A DNA stretch of 64,000 nucleotides, taken from Rhizobiales bacterium CCH10-E5. GTDB taxonomy: Bacteria; Pseudomonadota; Alphaproteobacteria; Rhizobiales; Beijerinckiaceae. The translations under genes and the position numbers were made by a program. The notes beneath the pieces were generated by a model. That model was not told the origin of the DNA. It made no database searches and worked only from the letters and a program-made list of their open reading frames with translations. Location: assembly GCA_001556125.1 (NCBI GenBank), contig LSIG01000110.1, positions 168,715 through 232,714 of the forward strand, written 5' to 3'. Every line of letters begins with the position of its first letter. The stretch's first letter is position 1. This document shows positions 34,595-43,194 of the stretch, in pieces.

Positions 34595-35590
34595 TCAGTT
34601 GACGACCCAGCCCTCGGCCTGGAAGACCTTCTTATTGGCCGCATCATCCTTGGCGATGAAATCGGCCAGCTCCTTGCCCTTCATGAAGCGGCCGGTCTGC
34701 GCGGTGCGGGTGATGAACTCCTGCCATTCCGGCGTCTTCGAGACCTTCTCCAGCACGCCCTCATAGAAGGCGACCGCGTCGGCGGGCACGTCGGCCGGCA
34801 GCCAGACAGTGCGCGGCATCTGGAAGGTCTCGATCGGCAGGCCTGCCTCCTTGCAAGTCGGGATATCGCCCCAGCCCTTGCCCTCGAAGACGGGCTCGCC
34901 CTTGGCGAGGCGCACCGGCGAGAAGACGCAGAGCGGCTTCACCTGCCCGGCCTTCCACTGGCCGATGTTCTCGTTGGGATTGTTGACGTTGGAGTCGATG
35001 TGGCCGCCGGCGAGCTGGACGGCGGCGGCGCTGCCGCCCTGGAACGGGACGTAGATCATCTTGGCGCCGGTGGCGTCCTGGATCATCATGGTCAGCGTCT
35101 GGTCGGTGTCCTTGGACTGGCTGCCGCCCATCTTGAAGCCCATCGGCTTGGCCTTGACCGCCTCGATGTAGCTCTTGGCATCGGCATAGGGCGCGTCGCC
35201 CTTGACCCAGAGCAGGAACTCGTCGAGCGCGAGCGCGGCAACCGGAGTGAGGTCGGAGACCTTGTAGCCGAGCTTGGCGACGTAAGGCAGCAGATAGGCG
35301 TTGTTCGTGCCGAAGATGACGCGATGCGCGTCACCCTTGCCGGCCTTGCCGTGGATATAGCCCTCGGCGCCCGAGCCGCCGCCCTTGTTCACCACCACGA
35401 TCGGCTGGTCGAACAGCTTGTGCTTGCTGATGATCGACTGAACCATCCGGGCGAAGTTGTCGGTGCCGCCACCGGCACCCGAGGTGACGACGAACTCGAC
35501 CGGCTTGGTCGGCTGCCAGGCCTGGGCGCTGCCGGCCCCGCCGATGGCGATGGCACCGGCGAGCGCGGCTGCGATGCTGAAGCTCTTCAT
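34595..35590 (-). CDS. tctC: Tripartite tricarboxylate transporter binding protein TctC/Bug
   Basis: A 331-residue periplasmic protein with a Sec signal (MKSFSIAAALAGAIAIGGAGSAQA) and the Bug pattern WQPTKPVEFVVTSGAGGGTDNFARM, YVPFQGGSAAAVQLAGGHID. Bug ligands are usually carboxylates held by a small number of main-chain contacts. The gene is upstream of tctB and tctA and 68 bp downstream of the PdxA-like gene, so the cluster imports a hydroxy-carboxylate. Confidence 0.92.
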   Translation of the reverse strand: MKSFSIAAALAGAIAIGGAGSAQAWQPTKPVEFVVTSGAGGGTDNFARMVQSIISKHKLFDQPIVVVNKGGGSGAEGYIHGKAGKGDAHRVIFGTNNAYLLPYVAKLGYKVSDLTPVAALALDEFLLWVKGDAPYADAKSYIEAVKAKPMGFKMGGSQSKDTDQTLTMMIQDATGAKMIYVPFQGGSAAAVQLAGGHIDSNVNNPNENIGQWKAGQVKPLCVFSPVRLAKGEPVFEGKGWGDIPTCKEAGLPIETFQMPRTVWLPADVPADAVAFYEGVLEKVSKTPEWQEFITRTAQTGRFMKGKELADFIAKDDAANKKVFQAEGWVVN

Positions 35591-35658
35591 GCGTTCTCTC
35601 CCTGGGTGATTGGTTTCATGGCCGCTCTTGGGCGGCGGCCTTGGAACGGATGTCGGTG

Positions 35659-36693
35659 TCAGGCGGCGGCCTTGGCCCTCGCCTTGCCGTCCTGCGCCAT
35701 CTTGATGGCGAGGCCGAGCGCGGCGCGCGTGGCGCCGAGATTGGCGATGCCCTTGCCGGCGATCTCATAGGCCGTGCCATGGGCGGGCGTGCAGATCGGG
35801 AAGGGGAAGCCGCCGATCAGGGTGACGCCGCTGTCGAAGCCGATCAGCTTCATCGCGATCTGGCCCTGGTCGTGATACATCGTCAGCACGGCGTCGAAAT
35901 CGCCGTTGCGGGCGCGCAGGAAGACCGTATCGGAGGGAAAAGGCCCCTCGACGGTAAAACCCTTGGCCTTGGCGGCCTGCACGGCCGGCTCGATCGTGTC
36001 GATCTCGTCGCGTCCGAAATTGCCGCCGTCGCCGGCATGAGGATTGATGCCCGCGACCGCGATTCGCGGCGGCTCGAAGCCGGCAGCGCGCAGATTGGCG
36101 TCCGCAAGGGACAGCGCCCGCAGGATGCGCTCCTGGGTGATGTTGGCGGCGACCTCCGAGAGCGGGATGTGCGAGGTGACGCGCGCATTCCAGAGCTTGC
36201 CGAGGATGTTGAACTCGCTCGCCGGCCCATCGAAGCCGATGGCGTCGCGCACAAACCGAATCTCGTCGTCATAGCCCGGATAGGCGAAGCGCATCGCCGC
36301 CTTGTTGAAGGGCGTGAAGAAAACCGCATCGGCCTCCCCGGCCGCGGCAAACTGCAGAGCGCGACGGAAGTTCTCGGTCGCGGCCTTGCCGCCGGCGAGC
36401 GTCGCCTTGCCGCGCTGCAGCTCGGCGGGGTCGTGATTGCCGAGATCGATGAAGACGGGGCGTTCGCCGAGCGGCAGCGGCTCGCCGTCGCGGACCACGC
36501 GGACCTGCGGATCGACGCCCGAATCGGCGATGCCGAGGGCGAGAAGCCGTGCGTCGCCGAAGACGACATAGCGAGCCGCACCGCGCAGGTCGGGCTCGGC
36601 CAGGATGCGCGCGGTCAGCTCGGGGCTGATGCCCGAGGGGTCGCCCATCGCCACCGCGATCACCGGCAGTTCGGCCGTCATGCGCTCGTCCAT
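35659..36693 (-). CDS. PdxA-family 4-phospho-sugar-acid dehydrogenase
   Basis: A 344-residue protein of the 4-hydroxythreonine-4-phosphate dehydrogenase family. VAMGDPSGISPELTARIL, AGINPHAGDGGNFGRDEIDTI and YHDQGQIAMKLIGFDSGVTLIGGFPFPICTPAHGTAYEIAGKG contain the substrate and divalent-metal His residues. PdxA2-type paralogues act on phosphorylated threonate or erythronate, which suits this transporter-linked gene better than pyridoxal synthesis. The usual partner kinase (DUF1537) is not in the window. The ATG at 36693 has AGGGAG upstream; an ATG at 36681 is an alternative. Confidence 0.88.
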   Translation of the reverse strand: MDERMTAELPVIAVAMGDPSGISPELTARILAEPDLRGAARYVVFGDARLLALGIADSGVDPQVRVVRDGEPLPLGERPVFIDLGNHDPAELQRGKATLAGGKAATENFRRALQFAAAGEADAVFFTPFNKAAMRFAYPGYDDEIRFVRDAIGFDGPASEFNILGKLWNARVTSHIPLSEVAANITQERILRALSLADANLRAAGFEPPRIAVAGINPHAGDGGNFGRDEIDTIEPAVQAAKAKGFTVEGPFPSDTVFLRARNGDFDAVLTMYHDQGQIAMKLIGFDSGVTLIGGFPFPICTPAHGTAYEIAGKGIANLGATRAALGLAIKMAQDGKARAKAAA

Positions 36694-36765
36694 CTCCCGG
36701 CTCCCTGTCCCTGCCTCACGGGTCGTCACGGTCTCTGGCTAACACAGCCACCCCGACCTCACAAG

Positions 36766-36783
36766 TATGCTGTATGCAGCATA
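36766..36783. promoter_or_regulatory. Candidate operator between divergent sugar-acid genes
   Basis: TATGCTG-TATG-CAGCATA is a 7-bp inverted repeat with a 4-bp spacer, roughly midway between the PdxA-like gene (minus) and the SAF oxidoreductase (plus). The GntR gene at 38310 is the nearest candidate binder. Confidence 0.5.
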
Positions 36784-36850
36784 TCTGGATTGCGGTAGGA
36801 CTGCCGTGCGAGGCGGTCGCCGAGATCGAAGAGCCGCCCGGGAGGAGCCG

Positions 36851-38254
36851 ATGAATTTTCACGACCATTACGCCGGCATCCGGCAGCCGATCGAGACCTG
36901 CCTTGTCGGCAGCGGCGGCTTCGGCCGGAGCTATCTCGCCCAGGCCCGCAAGATCCCGCTGGTGAATGCGCGCATCGCGGTCGATGTGACCGCGGAAGCG
37001 GCCGGTCGTGCCTTCGCGGCGGCGGGCTACGACAAGCACGACATCGCGCTTTGCGAGACGCCGGCCGAGGCCCGGGCCGCCTGGGAAGCCGGTCGCTGCG
37101 TCGCCGCGGGGCGGCTCGAGACGGTCATCGCCCTCCCCTTCCAGCTTCTTGCCGAGGCGACGGGCAGCCCGGAGGCGGCGACCCGCCACAGCCTGCTGGC
37201 GATCGAGGCCAAGCGCCATGTCGCGCTGGTTTCGAAGGAGGCCGACAGCGTCGTCGGGCCGGGCCTAGCCCGGCTCGCGCGCGACGCCGGGGTCGTGGTG
37301 ACGCCGGTCGATGGCGACCAGCCGAGCCTGCTGATCGGGCTGGCGAGCTGGGCGGAGGTGCTCGGCCTCGAGATCATCGCCATCGGCAAGTCCAGCGAGT
37401 ACGACTTCGTCTTCGACCCCGGCACCGGCGCCGTGACCTGCAATGGCGTGACGCACGCGCTCCCGGCGCTGCGCGACCATTGGCTGGGCGGCGGATCGCC
37501 GGCCGAGGCCGCCGCCGCGCGGGCGCGGATCCTGGGTCAGGCCTTCCCGCTGCGGGCCGTGCCCGATCTCTGCGAGATGACGCTGGTCGCCAATGCGCTC
37601 GGCTTCCAAGCCGACCGGCCTGACTTTCATGCGCCGCCGGCGCGGATTCCGGAGCTGGCGGATCTGTTTGCCCTGCGAAGCCAGGGCGGGCTGATGTCCG
37701 GCACGCGGCGCATCGACGTGTTCCACCATCTGCGGCTGGCCGAAGAGGCGAGCTTCGCGGGCGGGGTCTTCATCGTCGTGACCTGCGACAACGCCGAGAC
37801 CTGGGAGATGCTCGCCGGCAAGGGCCATGTCGTTTCGCGCTCGGGCCAAACGGCGATGCTCTATCTGCCGCGGCATCTGCTCGGCGTCGAGGTTGCGACC
37901 TCGGTGCTGGATGCCGGCGGGCTGGGGCGTTCGGGCTATGGCGAGGATTACCGGCCGCGGCAGGATCTGGTGGCCGTGGCGCAGGCGGATCTTCCGGCCG
38001 GGACGGTGCTGACGATGGGCGGACACCACCACAGCATCGCGGATGTCGGCGCCGAGGTGCGACCGGCGTTGGCGCTGGCGAATGAGCGCCCCGCCCCCTT
38101 TTACCTCGTCGCCGACCGACGCCTGGTGCGTGCGGTCAAGGCCGGCGAGGCGATCCGCCTCGGCGATGTCGAGATCGACGGCAGCTCCGGCCTGCTGGCG
38201 ATGCGCCGGCGCCAGGACGCACGCTTCGCCGCCGAAACCGGCCCCGGCGTTTGA
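36851..38254 (+). CDS. NAD(P)-binding oxidoreductase with C-terminal SAF domain
   Basis: A 467-residue protein. The N-terminal Rossmann domain (ETCLVGSGGFGRSYLAQA) resembles homoserine dehydrogenase. The C-terminal 90 residues form a SAF domain of the antifreeze/altronate-dehydratase type (DLPAGTVLTMGGHHHSIADVGAEV, then FYLVADRRLVRAVKAGEAIRLGDVEIDG). Homologues are annotated as homoserine dehydrogenase-like but sit in sugar-acid clusters, and their reaction is not settled. GGAGGAG precedes the ATG at 36851, 4-10 bp upstream. It is divergent from the PdxA-like gene and 55 bp upstream of a GntR regulator. Confidence 0.82.
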   Translation: MNFHDHYAGIRQPIETCLVGSGGFGRSYLAQARKIPLVNARIAVDVTAEAAGRAFAAAGYDKHDIALCETPAEARAAWEAGRCVAAGRLETVIALPFQLLAEATGSPEAATRHSLLAIEAKRHVALVSKEADSVVGPGLARLARDAGVVVTPVDGDQPSLLIGLASWAEVLGLEIIAIGKSSEYDFVFDPGTGAVTCNGVTHALPALRDHWLGGGSPAEAAAARARILGQAFPLRAVPDLCEMTLVANALGFQADRPDFHAPPARIPELADLFALRSQGGLMSGTRRIDVFHHLRLAEEASFAGGVFIVVTCDNAETWEMLAGKGHVVSRSGQTAMLYLPRHLLGVEVATSVLDAGGLGRSGYGEDYRPRQDLVAVAQADLPAGTVLTMGGHHHSIADVGAEVRPALALANERPAPFYLVADRRLVRAVKAGEAIRLGDVEIDGSSGLLAMRRRQDARFAAETGPGV

Positions 38255-38309
38255 CAGCATCCGGTTCCCATGCCGTAACCGGCGGAAAGACAGGATCGGT
38301 GACACCGCG

Positions 38310-38975
38310 ATGAGCGAGCCTGCAATCGACTACCCCCGGATCACGCGACGCACGCTCCATGACGAGGTGCTCGAACGGGTCCGCGACATGATCATCGAAG
38401 GGCGGCTGGAGCCTGGCCAGCGCATCAATGAGGGGCTGGTGGGCGCCCAGCTCGGCGTCTCGCGCACGCCCCTGCGCGAGGCGATCAAGACGCTCGCCAG
38501 CGAAGGGCTGGTCGAGATCCTCCCCGCCAAGGGGGCGATCGTGCGGCGCTTCTCGGCCCGCGATCTCGCTGATGTCCTGGAGGTGCTGAAGACGCTGGAA
38601 CAGCTCGCCGGCCGCATGGCCTGCGAGACGGCCTCCGACGCGACGATCGAGGGAATCCATGCCCTGCACCGGCAGATGCTGGCGCTGTACGAGACGCGCA
38701 ACCGGCTCGAATATTTCAAGCTCAACCAGGCGATCCACAGCGCCATCGTCGCGGCCTCGGGCAATGCCGTGCTGATGGAGATGCACGGCACGCTGCAGTC
38801 ACGGATCAAGCGCCTGCGCTTCGTCGGCAATGAGGGGCCGGTGAAATGGGCCGGCGCGGTCGCCGAGCACGAGGAGATGATGGCGGCCCTGCTCAAGCGC
38901 GACGCGGCAGAACTCAGCCGCATCATCGGCCTGCATATGGATTCGACCCTGCTGCGCGTGCGCGAGGTTCTCTGA
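38310..38975 (+). CDS. GntR-family (FCD) transcriptional regulator
   Basis: A 221-residue regulator with the HTH INEGLVGAQLGVSRTPLREAIKTLASEGLVEILPAKGAIVRRFS and an FCD domain (YFKLNQAIHSAIVAASGN, then AEHEEMMAALLKRD). It follows the SAF oxidoreductase and probably regulates the divergent PdxA/Tct and SAF units through the 36766-36783 site. A perfect palindrome separates it from the convergent uxuA. Confidence 0.9.
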   Translation: MSEPAIDYPRITRRTLHDEVLERVRDMIIEGRLEPGQRINEGLVGAQLGVSRTPLREAIKTLASEGLVEILPAKGAIVRRFSARDLADVLEVLKTLEQLAGRMACETASDATIEGIHALHRQMLALYETRNRLEYFKLNQAIHSAIVAASGNAVLMEMHGTLQSRIKRLRFVGNEGPVKWAGAVAEHEEMMAALLKRDAAELSRIIGLHMDSTLLRVREVL

Positions 38976-38985
38976 GGCAGCAGAC

Positions 38986-39011
38986 CGTGGCGCCCCGGCC
39001 GGGGCGCCACG
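38986..39011. terminator. 26-bp perfect palindrome between convergent genes
   Basis: The arm CGTGGCGCCCCGG (38986-38998) is mirrored exactly to 39011. It occupies the gap between the gntR stop and the convergent uxuA stop, and would form a strong stem-loop in either transcript. No T-run follows on either strand. Confidence 0.65.
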
Positions 39012-39019
39012 CATGGAAG

Positions 39020-40219
39020 TCAGCCTTGCCGCGATGCGGCCGGCCTATGCGCCAGCGCCGTCATGACGCCCCGCAGCTCCGCCAGGCCGCGCAGGCGGCC
39101 GATCGCCGGATAGCCGGGGAAGCTGCCCCGGCCGATGTCGTCGAGGATCTCGTGGCCATGGTCCGGCCGCATCGGGATTTCCCAGTCGGCGCGCCCTTCG
39201 GCCTTGCGCCGCGCCTCCTCGTCGAGCAGGGCGGCGATCAGCGCGACCATGTCGGTGTCGCCGCCGAGATGCTCCGCCTCCATGAAGGAACCGTCGGGAT
39301 CCTTGGCGACATTGCGCAGATGCGCGAACCAGATCCGGTCGGCGAAGCGTCGGGCGATCGCGGGCACGTCATTGTCGGGATGGGCACCGAGCGAGCCGGA
39401 GCAGAGCGTCAGCCCGTTGGCCGGAAGATCGACCATGCCGAGCACGGCCTCGATGTCGGCCTCGGTCGAGACGATGCGCGGCAGGCCGAAGAGCGGGCGC
39501 GGCGGGTCGTCCGGATGCACGCAGAGGCGGATGCCGAGTTCCTGCGCGGCGGGGACCACGGCCCGCAGGAAGCGGGCGAAGTTCGCGCGCAGACCGTCGG
39601 CGTCGATGCCGGCATAGCGCGCCAGCATGCCGCGAAGCGCCGGCACGTCGTAGCGGTCATAGGCGCCCGGCAGGCCCGCCATGATGTTGGCGAGCAGTCG
39701 GTCGCGGTCGGCCTGCGTCGAGGCGTCGAACCAGGCCTTCGCCCTGGCGAGCAGCTCCGGAGACTGGCCCTCCTCCGCACCGGAACGCTCCAGGATCAGC
39801 CAGTCGAAGGCGAGATATTCATGGGCATTGAAACGCAGCGCGCGCGCACCGGCCGGAAGCGGATGGTCAAGTTCGGTGCGCGTCCAGTCCAGCACCGGCA
39901 TGAAGTTGTAGCAGATTGTCCTCAGGCCGCAGGCGGCGAGATTGGCCATCGACTGCCGGTAGTTGGCGAAGATCGGCTCGAGATCGCCCTCCCCCAGCTT
40001 GACCCGCTCATGGATGGGCAGGCTTTCCACCACCGACCAGTCGAGCCCGAAGCCGGGCGCCGCGATCTCCGCCTTGCGCTTCTCGATCTCGGCGACGCTC
40101 CAGACTTCGCCATAGGGAATGTGGTGGAGCGCGGTGACGATGCCGCTCGCGCCGGCCTGGCGGGCGGCGGCGAGGGTGACGGCGTCGTCGGGGCCGAACC
40201 AGCGCCAGGTCTGTTTCAT
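39020..40219 (-). CDS. uxuA: Mannonate dehydratase
   Basis: A 399-residue TIM-barrel enzyme that dehydrates D-mannonate to 2-keto-3-deoxygluconate. MKQTWRWFGPDDAVTLAAARQAGASGIVTALHHIPYGEVW at the N-terminus, CYNFMPVLDWTRT, LCVHPDDPPRPLFGLPRIVS, CSGSLGAHPDND and RPDHGHEILDD contain the expected metal and active-site His/Cys/Asp residues. It is the last gene of the TRAP transporter operon, 15 bp after dctM, so the transporter is likely for a uronate or aldonate. Confidence 0.94.
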   Translation of the reverse strand: MKQTWRWFGPDDAVTLAAARQAGASGIVTALHHIPYGEVWSVAEIEKRKAEIAAPGFGLDWSVVESLPIHERVKLGEGDLEPIFANYRQSMANLAACGLRTICYNFMPVLDWTRTELDHPLPAGARALRFNAHEYLAFDWLILERSGAEEGQSPELLARAKAWFDASTQADRDRLLANIMAGLPGAYDRYDVPALRGMLARYAGIDADGLRANFARFLRAVVPAAQELGIRLCVHPDDPPRPLFGLPRIVSTEADIEAVLGMVDLPANGLTLCSGSLGAHPDNDVPAIARRFADRIWFAHLRNVAKDPDGSFMEAEHLGGDTDMVALIAALLDEEARRKAEGRADWEIPMRPDHGHEILDDIGRGSFPGYPAIGRLRGLAELRGVMTALAHRPAASRQG

Positions 40220-40234
40220 CGAATCGATCTCGGA

Positions 40235-41512
40235 TCACATCAGGAGGTTGGGGAGGAACAGCACGACGCTCGGGAACAGGGCGAGGAAGAACACCACGGC
40301 GAGGATCGCGGCGATAAAGGGCAGCGATTCGACGAAGTACTCCTCGATCGAACAATCGAGGATCGAGCAGACCGTGTACATCGCCACGCCGACCGGCGGC
40401 GTCATCGAGCCGAGCGTCACGATCGACATCATCAGGATGCCGAAATGCACCGGGTCGACGCCGAGCTTGGTGATGATCGGCACGAAGATCGGCGTCAGCA
40501 GCAGCACGAGCACCGTGCTTTCGACGAAGCAGCCTGCAATCAGCAGCGAGACCAGGATCAGCACCACGATCACCAGCGGATTCTGGGACAGGCCCAGCAT
40601 CCATTCGGCGACCTCCTGCGGGGCCTGCTCGAAGATCAGCGCGTAGCCGACCATGCCCGAGAGCAGGATGATCAGCATGATCACGCCGACATCGAGCACG
40701 CCTTCGCCGAGCGCTTCCATGAAGCTCTCGAAGGTCAGTTCCTTGTGCAGGAAGACGCCGACGACGACCGCATAGACGACCGCGAAGGCCCCGATCTCGG
40801 AGGGGGTGAAGATGCCGGCGCGGATGCCGAACAGCAGCGCGAGCGGGAACAGCAGTGCCCATTTGGCGTCGACCACGGCGCGCCAGACCGCCCGGCCGCT
40901 CGGCAGTTCCTTCGTGGCGGAATGGTAGCCGCGCTTGCGGGCGACGAGCCAGACGACGGTCATCAGCGCGGCCATCATCAGCAGACCGGGGATGACGCCC
41001 GCCAGGAAGAGACGCCCGATCGAGACGTTGCCGACGAAGCCGTAGAGGATCAGGCCCAGGCTCGGCGGGATCGTCGCCGTGATCAGCGAACCGACCGCGA
41101 TCGCGGCGCAGGTGAAGCCCTTGGAATAGCCCCGGCGGATCATGTCCGGGCCGAGGATGCGCGCCTCCATGGCGGCGTCGGCCACGGCCGAGCCGGAGAC
41201 GCCGCCCATCAGCGTCGAGAGCAGGATGCAGACCTGGGCGAGCCCTCCCGCCATCCAGGAGACCAGCACGTTGGAGCAGGCGATCAGCCGGTGCGTGATG
41301 CCGGTCTTGTTCATCATGTGCCCGGCCAGCACGAAGAAGGGCACGGCCAGCAGGGGGAAGCTCTGCGAGGCGGTGGCGATCTGCTGGACGCCGATGCCAA
41401 GCGGAATCGAGCCCGAGAAGACGAAGAAGGAGAAGCCGGACATGCCGATGGCCAGCGCCACCGGCAGACCGAGGAACATCAACAGGAAGAAGAGACCCCA
41501 GAGTGTCAGCAT
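40235..41512 (-). CDS. dctM: TRAP transporter large permease DctM
   Basis: A 425-residue DctM protein with about twelve spans. The FFLLMFLGLPVALAIGMSG start, LLSTLMGGVSGSAVADAAMEARILGPDMIRRGYSKGFTCAAIAVGSLITATIPPS, and TLGSMTPPVGVAMYTVCSI are family hallmarks. The start at 41512 is taken because the longer frame upstream is Pro/Arg-rich shadow sequence. It works with DctQ (10 bp upstream) and DctP to import a sugar acid with sodium. Confidence 0.94.
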   Translation of the reverse strand: MLTLWGLFFLLMFLGLPVALAIGMSGFSFFVFSGSIPLGIGVQQIATASQSFPLLAVPFFVLAGHMMNKTGITHRLIACSNVLVSWMAGGLAQVCILLSTLMGGVSGSAVADAAMEARILGPDMIRRGYSKGFTCAAIAVGSLITATIPPSLGLILYGFVGNVSIGRLFLAGVIPGLLMMAALMTVVWLVARKRGYHSATKELPSGRAVWRAVVDAKWALLFPLALLFGIRAGIFTPSEIGAFAVVYAVVVGVFLHKELTFESFMEALGEGVLDVGVIMLIILLSGMVGYALIFEQAPQEVAEWMLGLSQNPLVIVVLILVSLLIAGCFVESTVLVLLLTPIFVPIITKLGVDPVHFGILMMSIVTLGSMTPPVGVAMYTVCSILDCSIEEYFVESLPFIAAILAVVFFLALFPSVVLFLPNLLM

Positions 41513-41522
41513 GGTTTGGGCC

Positions 41523-42029
41523 TCACCCGAGCTGGCTGTCGGAGCGGTCGAGGCTCCGGTCGGCATAGAAGACCAGCGAGCGTGTCCGCAGCGCATGGAC
41601 CAGATTGATCGTGATGGTAACGGCCAGCAGCGCGGCGCCGACGGGCACCGCCGCGGTGACCCAGGCATAGGAGATGCCGCTGTCGCCATAGACGCGCTGC
41701 CAGTTCAGGATCGTCAGCCGATAGCCCGAGACGGCGAGCGCAATGAGGAAGGCCAGGGCCAGCAGCCCGAGCGCGATCTCGACGAGCCAGCGCGGCGTGC
41801 GCGGCAGCTTCCGGACGAACAGATCGACGCCGATATGGGCCTTGAGCCGCATGGCGCGGTTGGCGCCGAGAAAGCAGACCCAGATGAAGAGCAGCTGCGC
41901 CACGTCGATCGACCAGATCAGCGGGTAGCCGAAGGTGCGCCCCAGGGCGGCTATGAAGACGAGAACGACGATCGCCGCCAGAAGCAGCTTGGCCACGAGA
42001 AACTCGGCCGAAATCAGGAATTGCGACAT
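41523..42029 (-). CDS. dctQ: TRAP transporter small permease DctQ
   Basis: A 168-residue membrane protein with four hydrophobic segments. IWSIDVAQLLFIWVCFLGANRAMRLKAHIGVDLFVRKLP is the characteristic DctQ loop region. It lies between dctP (87 bp upstream) and dctM. Confidence 0.92.
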   Translation of the reverse strand: MSQFLISAEFLVAKLLLAAIVVLVFIAALGRTFGYPLIWSIDVAQLLFIWVCFLGANRAMRLKAHIGVDLFVRKLPRTPRWLVEIALGLLALAFLIALAVSGYRLTILNWQRVYGDSGISYAWVTAAVPVGAALLAVTITINLVHALRTRSLVFYADRSLDRSDSQLG

Positions 42030-42116
42030 GGCGGCGGGGCCCGATCGATGCGCGCGGAAGGGTGGCGGCGCGCTGGGCGCGCGCCGCCGGATTGGCAGAG
42101 GACCGCTCGGGCCCTG

Positions 42117-43097
42117 TTATTTCAGGATCTTCAGAACCTCGGCGCGCAGGTCGCTGTAGCCCAGCTTCTCGTAGACGCCCTGGGTCGCGTCGATGAAGGG
42201 CTTCTTGTCGACCTCGGCGATGGTCATGCCGTTCTTTTTCATGGTCTCCTCGAAACCGACGAGCGAGTCCTCGGTCAGCTTGGAGGCGTAATCGCCGGCA
42301 GCCAGCGATTCCTCGCGCAGGATTTTCTGCAGCTCGGGGGTGAGCTTGTCGAACCAGGCAGCGCTGGTGACGATCCCGGTGATCAGGTTGAAATGGCTCG
42401 TCTTGGTGACGTGCTTGGCAACCTCGTAGAGCTTCGAGCCGACGGTGGCGGGGTGCTGCGCCTCGACCGCGTCGATGACTTTCTGCTGCATGGCCGGGTA
42501 GACCTCGCCCCAGCCCATCGGCGTCGGCGTCGCGCCCATGGCGCGGATGGTCTCCATCCAGACCGGCGCGCCCGGCGTGCGCATGCGGATGCCCGCGAGG
42601 TCGGCCGGGACCGTGACCGGCTTGTTGGTGATCAGATGACGGTCGCCCTGCCACCAGTTGAACGACAGGACCTGATGGCCCGACGTCGTCCTCAGCTTGG
42701 CGACCCAGGTCTCGAAGAGCGGCGAGGTCACGACCTTGCGCACGCCCTGGAAACCGTCGGCGAGATAGGGCGCGCTGAGAACACCGAACTCCTTGACGAA
42801 GACGGCGAGACGGCCGCCATCGACCACGACGGCGACATTGGCGCCGGCGCGCGCCTGCTCCAGCACGTCCTCGTCCTTGCCGAGCTGCGAACCCGGGAAG
42901 ATGCGGATGGTGAGCTGGTTCTTGGAACGCTCGGCGACGCGGTCGCGGAACCGCTCCAGCCCTTTGTAGAGCGGGTCGTCCCGGGTGAGCGCGGTGTTGA
43001 CGTTGAGCTGGGCCTGGGCCTGGGCCGCGGCCGGAAGCGCCATGACGCCGGCTGCGAGCGCGATCGCGCACAGCGTGCGCCGGTTGACGGTGAACAT
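42117..43097 (-). CDS. dctP: TRAP transporter binding protein DctP
   Basis: A 326-residue periplasmic protein with a Sec signal (MFTVNRRTLCAIALAAGVMALPAAAQA). The DctP fold shows in LERFRDRVAERSKNQLTIRIFPGSQLGKDEDVLEQARAGA, and the ligand-carboxylate Arg is in LAGIRMRTPGAPVWMETIRAMGATPTPMGWGEVYPAMQQKVIDAVE. The ATG at 43097 is preferred over far-upstream ATGs because it alone gives a signal peptide. Divergent gntR control is likely. Confidence 0.93.
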   Translation of the reverse strand: MFTVNRRTLCAIALAAGVMALPAAAQAQAQLNVNTALTRDDPLYKGLERFRDRVAERSKNQLTIRIFPGSQLGKDEDVLEQARAGANVAVVVDGGRLAVFVKEFGVLSAPYLADGFQGVRKVVTSPLFETWVAKLRTTSGHQVLSFNWWQGDRHLITNKPVTVPADLAGIRMRTPGAPVWMETIRAMGATPTPMGWGEVYPAMQQKVIDAVEAQHPATVGSKLYEVAKHVTKTSHFNLITGIVTSAAWFDKLTPELQKILREESLAAGDYASKLTEDSLVGFEETMKKNGMTIAEVDKKPFIDATQGVYEKLGYSDLRAEVLKILK

Positions 43098-43143
43098 CTG
43101 ATAGCCTCCCTGCGGTGCTTCCTGCGTCTCGGGACGCATTGAA

Positions 43144-43157
43144 GTATGGCACCATAC
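43144..43157. promoter_or_regulatory. Candidate operator for the TRAP/uxuA regulator
   Basis: GTATGG-CA-CCATAC, a perfect 6-bp inverted repeat with 2-bp spacer, 47 bp upstream of dctP and 38 bp upstream of the divergent gntR ATG. A second partial copy (GGTATGATAGCC) overlaps the right side. Position and symmetry fit binding by the adjacent FCD regulator. Confidence 0.55.
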
Positions 43158-43194
43158 CGGTATGATAGCCGGAGCGTCGGAGAAGGCAAGACGG

